The notes below the pieces were generated by a model. That model was not told where the DNA came from. It made no database searches and was given only the letters and a program-made list of their open reading frames with translations. The translations under genes were made by a program, and so were the position numbers. This document shows positions 25,577 to 34,068 of a DNA stretch of 54,528 nt, in pieces (positions within the stretch are counted from its first letter, which is position 1; each line of letters starts with the position of its first letter). The DNA is from Acidobacteriota bacterium (GTDB lineage Bacteria; Acidobacteriota; Blastocatellia; Pyrinomonadales; Pyrinomonadaceae). The DNA lies in the NCBI GenBank assembly GCA_018269075.1, contig JAFDVJ010000005.1, positions 166,490 to 221,017 on the forward strand, given 5' to 3'.

Positions 25577-28500
25577 TTAATTTCCGAACCGATCATAATC
25601 GAACCGCTGTTTGTAGGACAGTCCGCCGGTATCGCCGCGATACTCCCGGGCTTCCGTCAAACGGCCGACCGGATCGTAGCTGAATTGCTGAGTCCATTGT
25701 TTTTCGGTTCCGATATAGTTGGTGATCCGTTCGAGCTTGCCCGTATTTTTGAGCACATTGTTCGAATCCGGCTCGCCATATCCGTAATCGTATTTTTGAA
25801 GCGTCTCCGCTCCCCGATCCAATTCCTGCGAGATCATCTGAAGCCGGTCGTTAAAACTCAGCTTCTGGGTCGTGCCGTTGCCGTAATTCATCTGATTGGG
25901 AAGCGTTTGCGCATTGAATCCGATTCCGTTCAGATAATTACGCTGGCTGTCGCCGACGCTTGAAAGCCGCCCGCCGGCGTCGTAGCCGACGTTGACCACC
26001 CGACCCGAAGGATATTTTTCGGAAACCAGCTGACCGGCCAGATTATAGGCGTACTCCAGCGAAAACTCCTGCGAATCGATTCGCTGCTGCTGTTTGACGA
26101 CCTGTCCCATCCTGTCGAAATCGTAAATCTGCTCGGTGGCCGGCGTCGCCTGAGCGCCCTCGACGGCCGCCGTCGCGACCCGGGTCAAACGCCCTTTGTT
26201 ATAAAATCCGGCTCGGGCTTCATCGTAGGTATAGTTGATGGCCGGCGTCTGGAAGCCGTTTCCCCCGGAAAAAACCACCGAGACGACCCGGTTCAGCCCA
26301 TCGTAGGCGAAATGCGTCCTGACGCCGTTGGCGTCGAAGCTGTCCTGAAGCAGCCCGTCGTCATCGTATTTCAGCACCTTTGTCCAGGAACCGCCGCCCG
26401 ACTGTTTGACGCCGTCGTCGTTGAGGGTCGCCGTCGCCTCGACCTGTTTTTCGTGGGTCAGCCTCGACAGCGAATCATATCTGAACAAACGTTCCTGGGT
26501 CGTATTGCCTTCCGTCTGGGTCACCTTGATCAAATTATCGTTACCGTCATACTCGTAAAACGTCGGCTGACGGGGCGTCGTCATATCGCCGAGCAAACCG
26601 TCGGAGTCGGGTTCATCGGCTCGCACGACGCGGCCCAAAGCATCCAGCACCAGACGTCGTTTTTTCCCGGCCTGATCCGTCGCCACGAGAAAAGTCCGGT
26701 TAAAGCCCGCCGGCGTCGTGTCCGTATCGCCGTATTCGGTCGAGATCGTCGAATTGTCGGGAAGACGAACGGCGGTCGTCCGGCCGAGCGCGTCGTAATT
26801 GAGAATTTCGGTAAACCGCGTGCCGGCCGGGATCGGAACCGTCGGCGTCGCCCCGAAAAAGGGATTGAAGGATTTGACGGGGCGGCCGAATTTATCGAAT
26901 TCCATCGCCGTCACGGTCCAGCCGTCAGGCGTTTGAACGGCTTTCCGGATTTCGTCGCCGCGGCCGTTAAAATATTGATAACTTTGAATGTTGCGGCCGG
27001 TATCGAGCGTCGACGTCAACCGGATGAAACCGGGCAGCCGGTCGTTCGGATCGGTCACCAGCTTATCGCCGTATTCCGTCAAAACTGATCCCCCGTTGGG
27101 GTAAGCGATCTTTCGAAGACGGAGCGTGTCGGGCTCGTATTCGTAACCGGTCACCTGATCGTTTTCGTCGGTTTTCGTCAGGATCAGACCGGTGTTGCGA
27201 TTATAGGTCTGCGCGACCGTCAGCTGCAGCGAGCCGCTGCCTTTGGTTTCGGACACCGGAAAGGCGTATTCGCTCGACTTTTCGTAAGCGATCGTTTTGA
27301 GATTGCAGCAGCTCAGGGTTTCGGTCACCGAATTGCCGGCGATATCGTATTCGAAGTCGTTGCTGACCGCGTTCAGATCCGAGATCAGCACGCCGTCCTT
27401 GGATTTCGTGACCCGTGTCAGATTTCCCCGAAAAGCGCTCGCCCCCGAATATCCCGGATGGCGGATGATGGTGCAGCGTCCGGGCAGCGCGTTCGGCGCC
27501 GGAGCGCTTCCGTCCGGGCAGACGGTTTCTTCCCACGCCGGCTGATCCGGATTGTAAAAAGTGTCGTGCGTGCGGATGTCGATGTCGGCCCGCCGGACGA
27601 GACTCGCGTCGCTGCCGTTATGATCATATTCGAAAATCGTCTGACCGACGACCGCATTATTGACGATCAGCTTCTGAGATTTTTGAAGGTGAAGCAGATT
27701 GGCGTTGATCCATCCGGCGCCGCTTTCGTATTCGATCTCGGTCGTCCGCAGCAAGGGAGCGTTGACGCCGTAATCGTATTCCTTGATTCGGGTTTGATTA
27801 TTATACTGGTCGTATTCGAATTCAGTCGTTTTAACCAGACCGGCTTCATTCGTGACGTCCAGTTTCCGGAGCCGTGGATTGCGCCGGCCGTTGGCGGCAT
27901 CCGTACCCTGAACCCATCCGTAAACCGTTTTCGACAGCAGCTTTTCCGAAAACGTCCCGCTGCCGACCCGCGTCACGGTCGTCTCTTTAAGCAGACCGTT
28001 CTGCCAGTCCGTAGTATTGAACGAGCGGTTCTCGGTTCTCACGTCGAACCCGTTGTCTTTGACCGTGATTTGCGACACGAGGTCGCTGCCGGTCGCCGGT
28101 TCGGGAGTATTGTATTCGGTGATCTGCGGCGCGGACGAAGTTCGTCCCTGCCAGTCGTCCGTCCGCCGCGAATATTTCGGAACGTCGTTGAGAACCGTCG
28201 AGCCGTCCGGATAATTATATTCGGTCGAAGCGGCCATTACGCCTTCCGACAAAGTGCCGGTGGTATTCAACGAGGTCGTTCCGGCCGTCATTCCGACCTG
28301 CCGGGTGATTTTCCGGATCATCCCGAAATTCGCGTCATATTCGAATTTATAGCCGCTGCGGGTGGCCGGAATGAAGACATACTGTAAAACCCGAATCGAT
28401 ACGGGAGCGGTGATCTGCCCGTTGAATTTGCCGGCCGCGTTGAGAGTCAGATTCTGGTAATAAAAACGAGCGGTCTGGATTTCCGAGTTCTCGCTCAGAC

Positions 28501-29806
28501 CGGGAATCGTCACCGCGACCAGTTTGTCCGGGCTGCCGTTCGCGTCGTTCTCGTAATAAAATTTGATTTTCCGGTTGAGCGTATCGACCACATAATCGAT
28601 CCGGCCCGACTGATCGGCGCGGTAGGCGACGCGGATCCGGTTGCCGTTCGAGTCCTGGATCACGACCGGATAATGACGGCGCTCCGTTCCGCCGCCGAAA
28701 GCCCCGGCGTAATAGACCCTGACGCCGTTCGGATAGACGGCCGTAAAGGACGTTCCGGCATATTGATCGAGATTGGGGATCGCCGCTTCGGCCCCGGTCC
28801 GGATGAACGTGCCGTCGTCGGTCTCGAAAGCCGCGCAGGTCGTCCCCGCAAAGGTTTTGCAGTGAAGCTGGTGGCGCGTGCCGTCGGCATCGGTTATTCC
28901 CTGCGGGATTATTTTATAGACGCCGCCGTTCGGGGTCGCGTTCGATTCGAGATAACCGAACCCGGTGCTGAAGCCGGGCGCGATCCAGCTCTGCTCGACG
29001 TCGTAGGTGAAATGCTTCTGACCGCAGCCCTGGGCGCTGTATTCCCCGCACGACAGGTTCCAGGTCCGGCTGTTGTAGCTCAAACCGACGCCGGCGTCGA
29101 TGCCGCGGCCGGACAGCGACGCGAGCGGGATGTTGAAATTGTAGTTGGCGATGCCGGTTCGATGCTGAATCCGCAGCGCGGCGGCCTGGTTCGACGAGTC
29201 TTTTTCGACCTGTCCGAACGGCGAGCCGAGATTATTGCCGTAACTGTAAACCGAATTCCGCTCGTCGGCCGGCAGCTGGTCGAAACGGATCAACGGCGCG
29301 GCGATCGAGCTTTTATTTTCGACGACCGGCTTCAGAACCGGAGCGGCCGGCTCTTTATCGGTTTTCGGAGCATCGGCCGTTTTTTGATCGACGGGTTTGG
29401 CGTCCTTCGGCTCTTCGAGGCGCGGTCCGACATCATTTTTCCCGGCTTTTTCGGCCCGATTTTCATCTTTCGGCGTCCTGATTTTGCCGTCGCCCTCGTT
29501 TTCCCCGGTTTGCCGGTTGGCAAAGCGCCACGGCGTCGTCCATTCTTCGAGTCCGACGTTCAGATCGCGCCAGACGCTTCTCCAAAAGCCCGTATGTTCA
29601 TTGACCGGCGATTCTCGGAACGCCCCTCCGGCCGGTTCGAAAGCGCCGGCCGGAGTCGTCAGCAGGGGCAGCAGAAGCAGACAGATTAAAAAGGCGGCCG
29701 TCCATTGTCTTCCGTTCAGCCCCCAAACGACGGTGTTCGTCAAGAACGAAACCGTCCGTGAAGTTTTCTTTGATTTTCGATTTCCTGTTTGATTGTATGA
29801 GCGCAT
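25577..29806 (-). CDS. Giant secreted RHS/YD-repeat protein, N-terminal part
   Basis: A 1409-residue frame with an N-terminal export signal (about residues 30-56: GRQWTAAFLICLLLLPLLTT, then PAGAF), a Lys/Asp/Pro-rich linker to about 170, a beta-rich region with the start of the barrel (GIANYNFNIPLASLSGRGI), and a long series of YD repeats such as YDALGRTTAVRLPDN and YDGNDNLIKVTQ. It stops at RFDYDRFGN with TAA, where YD proteins normally continue; the same frame resumes directly. The intended protein would be about 1870 residues. RHS proteins form a shell around a C-terminal domain, often a toxin; here that domain is M23-like. Start supported by GAGGAAAG before the ATG. It is the second gene of the operon, 63 bp after the FG-GAP gene. 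Confidence 0.88.
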   Translation of the reverse strand: MRSYNQTGNRKSKKTSRTVSFLTNTVVWGLNGRQWTAAFLICLLLLPLLTTPAGAFEPAGGAFRESPVNEHTGFWRSVWRDLNVGLEEWTTPWRFANRQTGENEGDGKIRTPKDENRAEKAGKNDVGPRLEEPKDAKPVDQKTADAPKTDKEPAAPVLKPVVENKSSIAAPLIRFDQLPADERNSVYSYGNNLGSPFGQVEKDSSNQAAALRIQHRTGIANYNFNIPLASLSGRGIDAGVGLSYNSRTWNLSCGEYSAQGCGQKHFTYDVEQSWIAPGFSTGFGYLESNATPNGGVYKIIPQGITDADGTRHQLHCKTFAGTTCAAFETDDGTFIRTGAEAAIPNLDQYAGTSFTAVYPNGVRVYYAGAFGGGTERRHYPVVIQDSNGNRIRVAYRADQSGRIDYVVDTLNRKIKFYYENDANGSPDKLVAVTIPGLSENSEIQTARFYYQNLTLNAAGKFNGQITAPVSIRVLQYVFIPATRSGYKFEYDANFGMIRKITRQVGMTAGTTSLNTTGTLSEGVMAASTEYNYPDGSTVLNDVPKYSRRTDDWQGRTSSAPQITEYNTPEPATGSDLVSQITVKDNGFDVRTENRSFNTTDWQNGLLKETTVTRVGSGTFSEKLLSKTVYGWVQGTDAANGRRNPRLRKLDVTNEAGLVKTTEFEYDQYNNQTRIKEYDYGVNAPLLRTTEIEYESGAGWINANLLHLQKSQKLIVNNAVVGQTIFEYDHNGSDASLVRRADIDIRTHDTFYNPDQPAWEETVCPDGSAPAPNALPGRCTIIRHPGYSGASAFRGNLTRVTKSKDGVLISDLNAVSNDFEYDIAGNSVTETLSCCNLKTIAYEKSSEYAFPVSETKGSGSLQLTVAQTYNRNTGLILTKTDENDQVTGYEYEPDTLRLRKIAYPNGGSVLTEYGDKLVTDPNDRLPGFIRLTSTLDTGRNIQSYQYFNGRGDEIRKAVQTPDGWTVTAMEFDKFGRPVKSFNPFFGATPTVPIPAGTRFTEILNYDALGRTTAVRLPDNSTISTEYGDTDTTPAGFNRTFLVATDQAGKKRRLVLDALGRVVRADEPDSDGLLGDMTTPRQPTFYEYDGNDNLIKVTQTEGNTTQERLFRYDSLSRLTHEKQVEATATLNDDGVKQSGGGSWTKVLKYDDDGLLQDSFDANGVRTHFAYDGLNRVVSVVFSGGNGFQTPAINYTYDEARAGFYNKGRLTRVATAAVEGAQATPATEQIYDFDRMGQVVKQQQRIDSQEFSLEYAYNLAGQLVSEKYPSGRVVNVGYDAGGRLSSVGDSQRNYLNGIGFNAQTLPNQMNYGNGTTQKLSFNDRLQMISQELDRGAETLQKYDYGYGEPDSNNVLKNTGKLERITNYIGTEKQWTQQFSYDPVGRLTEAREYRGDTGGLSYKQRFDYDRFGN

Positions 29807-29869
29807 AATCTTTCCTCTTTTCCTGCAAAATGGATGTAAATTTTTCGTGTCGATGATTTTTCGCCTTCT

Positions 29870-31000
29870 TCAGCGCCGCCAGTTGGCCGGAACCGGAATA
29901 TCGCCGGCCGTGCCCCAGGCCGTCGCCCGCAGACTGCCGTCGGACGAGCGCCGGATGTACCAGACGCCTTCCGATGGCCGCCAGACGGCGACGTCCGTCC
30001 GCGCATCCGAATCGCCGGAATCGTTATAGCGGCCCGGCACGGCCACGTCGGTCGCCAGTCCCCAATTGATCGAGGTCAGGCTGCCGTCGGCGCTCGATCG
30101 AATCCGCCAGACATTGTCGCTCTTGCGCCTGACGGCAAAATCGCTGCGGCCGTCGCCGTCGTAATCGCCGACCACCGGCTCGTCGCCCGTTTGCCCGATC
30201 GAATAGGAAACGACCTGATCGGCCCCCGACTTCCGCGTCCAGAACGTCGCGGTCGAATCGCGCCAGACGGCAATGTCGGCCCGGCCGTCGCCATCGAAAT
30301 CGGCCGGCACGGGTTTATCGCCGACCGTTCCGAACACCGTCGAAACCGCCGCGCCGTTCGAGCTCTGCTGGATGTACCAGGTCTGGTTCGACGGCCGCCA
30401 GACGGCGACTTCGGCACGGCCGTCGCCGTCGAAGTCCGCCGCCGCCGGCAGGTCGCCGGACGTGCCGAAGGAAACGTACTGGATCGTTCCGTCCGAGCTC
30501 TTGATGATGTACCAGGTGCCGGTCGAGCCGCGGAAAACGCAGAAATCGGTTTTCCCGTCGCCGTCGAAATCGCCCGGCGCCGGAACGTCGGTTCCGACAC
30601 CCCATTGCTGGGTAACCATCTGCTGGGCCGCGTTCAGTACGTACCAGGTGCCGCTCGACGGCCGCCAGACCGCCAGATCGCTCGGCGGTTCGCGAAAAGG
30701 CTCGACCGTCGAGATCAGCGCGCTGCCGGCGTAGACATATTCTTTGGCGGGCTGATTCGCGGGCACCGGCGAGGGCGCCGTCGTCGGCCGGGCTGAATTC
30801 CGGATCGCCGACCATTCGTGCCAGCTCGACCAGGCTCCGAACCCGAAGGTCGCCAGAACCAGCAGACTAAGCACGGCCAATGCCCGGCGGGAATTTTTCG
30901 CCTTTCTGTTTTTTTTCGATTGTCTCGTTATCTTTCCAAGCTTCCATCGCGATTGGTCGCTGTTCGTTTTTTCCGGTTTGTAAGATTCTTCCTTTTTCAT
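29870..31000 (-). CDS. FG-GAP/VCBS repeat protein with N-terminal membrane anchor
   Basis: A 376-residue protein. The first 38 residues are strongly basic and cytosolic, followed by one transmembrane helix (about 40-62, ALAVLSLLVLATFGFGAWSS), a Pro/Thr linker, and from about residue 105 to the end some five to six FG-GAP/VCBS units of the form DLAVWRPSSGTWY...WG...GDFDGDGKTD. Each unit carries a DxDxDG calcium-binding loop, so a beta-propeller is likely. The segment EYVYAGSALISTVEP resembles the RHS core-end motif YxYxGxxL, which is odd outside an RHS protein and suggests shared ancestry or interaction with the RHS neighbour. A GGAAG site lies before the start. It is the first gene of the FG-GAP > RHS > lipoprotein operon. 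Confidence 0.85.
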   Translation of the reverse strand: MKKEESYKPEKTNSDQSRWKLGKITRQSKKNRKAKNSRRALAVLSLLVLATFGFGAWSSWHEWSAIRNSARPTTAPSPVPANQPAKEYVYAGSALISTVEPFREPPSDLAVWRPSSGTWYVLNAAQQMVTQQWGVGTDVPAPGDFDGDGKTDFCVFRGSTGTWYIIKSSDGTIQYVSFGTSGDLPAAADFDGDGRAEVAVWRPSNQTWYIQQSSNGAAVSTVFGTVGDKPVPADFDGDGRADIAVWRDSTATFWTRKSGADQVVSYSIGQTGDEPVVGDYDGDGRSDFAVRRKSDNVWRIRSSADGSLTSINWGLATDVAVPGRYNDSGDSDARTDVAVWRPSEGVWYIRRSSDGSLRATAWGTAGDIPVPANWRR

Positions 31001-31467
31001 ATCATTTCTTCCATTGATTTCCTGATTTTTGAAAATGCCCGGCGGGAAACGGGCTTTTTCCGTTTTATCGAGTTTGAGCGTTTTATTTAATGAATCCCCT
31101 GGCGTTCGACTGACGGGAACGAAAAAAGGAAACGGAATGCTGTGAGGTTGAAGGTCGTCGTTGGCTGCATCCCGTTTCCGGTTTGTGAACTGAAAACCGG
31201 CGGCTTTGGTTAAGTTCCCCGATTTTTTCGTTCATTCACAAAACCCGTACTTTCTATTCCGGTAAGGTGAGTTACCTTCATCGAAAAAGTTTTGTTTTGT
31301 GATGTTGGAATAATAAGACACGTCGTAAGCGGAAATCTTTAATTGAAATTAATTGTTCTTAAATAATCTAAATTCGATAAATTGCTCTCGGGAAACGAAA
31401 AAACTGTGCTATCATCGAAGCGTTTTCCGGAATTTAAATCAAATAAACCAAATAAAATCTCCTGTTT

Positions 31468-33231
31468 ATGACAATTTATAAATTCAGAAACTGCTTTCTC
31501 CACGAAACCGAGCGGCGGGTTGTGCAAAACGGTGTTTATCTGGAGCTGACACCCAAAACAATCGACGTCCTTCTGCTTCTGATCAAAAGAGCCGGCGAGA
31601 TCGTCACCAAGGACGATATTCTCGGCGAAGTCTGGAACGGCAGTTTCGTCGAGGAAGGAAACCTGCCCGTTCATATTTCCAAGCTGCGACGGTCGCTCGG
31701 CGAAAGCCGGACCGAGACCTTCATCGAAACCGTACAGGGCAGCGGTTATCGTTTCGTCGCCCCGGTAACAATCGTCCCGGAACAGGAATGGCAGCAAAAT
31801 CTGCCGCCGGAAAGTCAAAATTACAAGGACCCGAGTTCGGCCGATTCGAACTTCGATTCGATCGCCGTGCTGCCGCTCGAAAACGAAACCGACGATCCGG
31901 AAATCGAATACCTGACGGACGGGCTGACCGAAAGCTTCATCAACATCCTGTCGCGCATCCCCGACCTGAAAGTAATCGGCCGCAACACCGTCTTCCGTTA
32001 CAAAGGCAAAAAAGCCGACCCGGTTCAGGTCGGCCAGACTCTCAACATCTCCGCCGTCCTAACCGGCCGGATCCGGGTTTTCAAGGGCACGATTCAAATC
32101 AGCGTCGAACTAACCAAAGTTTCCGACAGTTCTCAACTCTGGGGCAACACATTTGACTTGAAATTTTCCGATATTATCGACGTTCAGGAAAAAATCATTC
32201 TCGGAGTCTCAGAAAACCTTCGCTCGGAAATCGCAAAAGCAATTAAAAATTCACTCACTAATCCAATCACAAATAATCCAGAATCTTACCGACTCTATTT
32301 GATGGGAAAGTATTTAATGGAAAAACGATTGGTAAATGACGCATTAAAAGCAATTAGTTGTTTCGAAAAATCGGTTTGTTTTGATCCAATAAATGTTTAC
32401 TCTTATTCAGCTATTGTGGAATGTTATATTTGGCTACTTGGAATCGATTATTTAACTCGTGTCGAAGCTCTAGGTAAAATTACCCCGATTTTATCGGTTA
32501 TTTCTCAATTAAATCAATCGTTTGATCTTGTTCAAGCAATGTATGGCGGAGTTAAAATGTATTTGGAATGGGATTTTGATGAGGCAAAAAAACATTTGTT
32601 AATAGCACTAAAATTAAATCCTAATTGCTTGTTTGCGCTTTATAGATATTCTTATATTCTTACAACAACTGGGTATTTTTCTGAATCTCTTAAAGTATTA
32701 CAACAATTATTATATATTGACCCAATATCATTACTTACATATAAACGAATTGGTAAAGTATTTTATAAAATGGGGCGACAAGAAAATGCAATTGTATATT
32801 TGAACGATGCTCTTGAACTCGAAAAAAATGATTGGGAGGCCCAAATGATATTAGCATCTTCATTAACTGAATTAGGAAGATACAAGGAAGCAATTACAAT
32901 CTTTGAGAAATGCCTAACATTAAACTATGATTTCGAAGCTCTTTCAATGATAGGGTATGCTAACGCGCTTGAAGGAAATAAAGAAAAAGCCTATGAAATT
33001 ATTAATCAAATAAACTCAAATTCTAAAACTCCGGTTACAAATTCTATTAAATTAGCCAAAATTTACGGTGCTTTAAATGAAAAAGATATGGCATTTAAAT
33101 ATCTTGAAAGTGCATATCAACAACATGAAATAGATCTTACCTCTTTAATTTCAGACCCTAGATGGAAATCAATTGCTGATGATCCAAGGTTCGTTGATCT
33201 TGCTAAACGGATTGGTTTCAAAATTCTTTGA
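31468..33231 (+). CDS. Winged-helix / TolB-like / TPR regulator (CadC-like)
   Basis: A 587-residue protein: an OmpR/PhoB-type winged-helix domain at about 5-100 (LTPKTIDVLLLLIKRAGEIV, VETVQGSGYRF), a TolB-N/FlgO-like alpha/beta domain at about 128-265 (SIAVLPLENETDDPEIEYL, RNTVFRYKGK, WGNTFDLKFSDI), and TPR helices from about 330 to 560. This layout is common in acidobacteria, where the output is DNA binding and the TPRs bind partners; here I see no transmembrane helix. The first 255 codons are GC-rich like the rest of the window, and the remaining 330 are AT-rich, with a change near 32200-32240 inside the TolB-like/TPR junction. The gene is divergent from the FG-GAP/RHS operon and faces the small secreted-protein gene, either of which could be its target. 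Confidence 0.88.
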   Translation: MTIYKFRNCFLHETERRVVQNGVYLELTPKTIDVLLLLIKRAGEIVTKDDILGEVWNGSFVEEGNLPVHISKLRRSLGESRTETFIETVQGSGYRFVAPVTIVPEQEWQQNLPPESQNYKDPSSADSNFDSIAVLPLENETDDPEIEYLTDGLTESFINILSRIPDLKVIGRNTVFRYKGKKADPVQVGQTLNISAVLTGRIRVFKGTIQISVELTKVSDSSQLWGNTFDLKFSDIIDVQEKIILGVSENLRSEIAKAIKNSLTNPITNNPESYRLYLMGKYLMEKRLVNDALKAISCFEKSVCFDPINVYSYSAIVECYIWLLGIDYLTRVEALGKITPILSVISQLNQSFDLVQAMYGGVKMYLEWDFDEAKKHLLIALKLNPNCLFALYRYSYILTTTGYFSESLKVLQQLLYIDPISLLTYKRIGKVFYKMGRQENAIVYLNDALELEKNDWEAQMILASSLTELGRYKEAITIFEKCLTLNYDFEALSMIGYANALEGNKEKAYEIINQINSNSKTPVTNSIKLAKIYGALNEKDMAFKYLESAYQQHEIDLTSLISDPRWKSIADDPRFVDLAKRIGFKIL

Positions 33232-33245
33232 CTCCTTTAAATGGA

Positions 33246-33279
33246 TTAACGGCCTGTTGAAGTATCAACAGACCGTTAA
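33246..33279. terminator. Intrinsic terminator-like hairpin between convergent genes
   Basis: TTAACGG.CTGTTGA / TCAACAG.CCGTTAA, two 7-bp arms with one mismatch between them and a 4-base loop. It lies 14 bp after the regulator stop and 26 bp from the end of the small secreted-protein gene. There is no long T run. Confidence 0.7.
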
Positions 33280-33304
33280 GCGGTTGTGGGTTTGTATAAA
33301 TTGG

Positions 33305-33571
33305 TTAGTCGGTCAACAAAATACCGCAATTCACTTGGGTTCCGTCTTCTAATGTAACAAGAATTCCGGTGTAAGTAACAAGAATTCCGGTAAATGTAAC
33401 GAGAATTCCATCATTCAAAGAAGTTGAGTCATTATGAGTTTCTGAGCAAGGATTTGTATCATTTGAAACAAAATCATCACTTAATAAAATTCCTGCATTT
33501 ACCGTTCCTGTTCCCAAAATCAAAATCGTTGTTAACACAATGCCTAAAATATAATTCTTCAAGTTTTTCAT
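33305..33571 (-). CDS. Small secreted heptapeptide-repeat protein
   Basis: An 88-residue protein with a clear signal peptide (residues 1-26, YILGIVLTTILILGTGTVNA) and a mature part of about 62 residues. The mature chain begins GILLSDD, ends GILLTD, and between them has three tandem heptapeptides GILVTFT, GILVTYT, GILVTLE encoded by 21-bp repeats. Two cysteines (NPCSE and VNCGI) could form a disulfide. Start firmly supported by GGAGAAG 6 bases before the ATG. I do not recognise a family. Alternating hydrophobic residues suggest beta strands, so self-assembly into a beta-solenoid or amyloid-like fibre is possible. It is convergent with the winged-helix/TPR regulator and lies in the AT-rich island; a signalling peptide is another possibility. 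Confidence 0.75.
   Translation of the reverse strand: MKNLKNYILGIVLTTILILGTGTVNAGILLSDDFVSNDTNPCSETHNDSTSLNDGILVTFTGILVTYTGILVTLEDGTQVNCGILLTD
33354..33416 (-). repeat. 21-bp tandem array 3, inside the small secreted-protein gene
   Basis: Three copies starting at 33354, 33375 and 33396 share the plus-strand form GTAAC(A/G)AGAATTCC followed by a variable tail. They encode the three GILVT heptapeptides. Confidence 0.9.
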
Positions 33572-34068
33572 TTTTCTTCTCCAATCTACTCTTTATTCTT
33601 AGCTTTCGCTTTCGCAAATTGAATAAACAATAAATATGCCAAAGAAATAATAAATACGACCTTTTCTCTAAGCTTATGCTTTTATAGAGTTTAAGTTAAA
33701 TTTTATTTAGCCAAATGCTGATTTTTATGTAAAACCATTATTGACTACAAAGTAAGCACTTTTAGTTAATTTCTGATTCTAACTAGTTGATATTCCTTAT
33801 CTTACTCATTGTTTGTGCTGTTAATTTAATATCCAGTGCTAACTAGATATACAAACCAAATTCTGATACCTTTTCTCCTTTTTTTTCACTATCTTGATTA
33901 ACTTTATTTTAAAGCCCAAACCTTGAATTATTTTAGAAAGAAAAAAACATTGGATTTGATTAATTTAAGATGCTAATCTGGAAAAGGGATGTAATTACAA
34001 TCTCCAGTCCATATTCATTTTTCCTACTTTTCATTTATCAAAATTTCAGTTCTCCCTATTAACTTCTT

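Noticed and set aside
24194..29806. Frameshift as the cause of the split RHS gene
   Set aside because: Codon-by-codon reading shows that both parts are in the same frame; the break is a single TAA.
31382..31415. Promoter TTGCTC/TATCAT before the winged-helix gene
   Set aside because: The spacing of 22 bp is too long for a normal sigma-70 promoter and no better -35 was found. Bases 31001-31467 hold no other feature that I can support.
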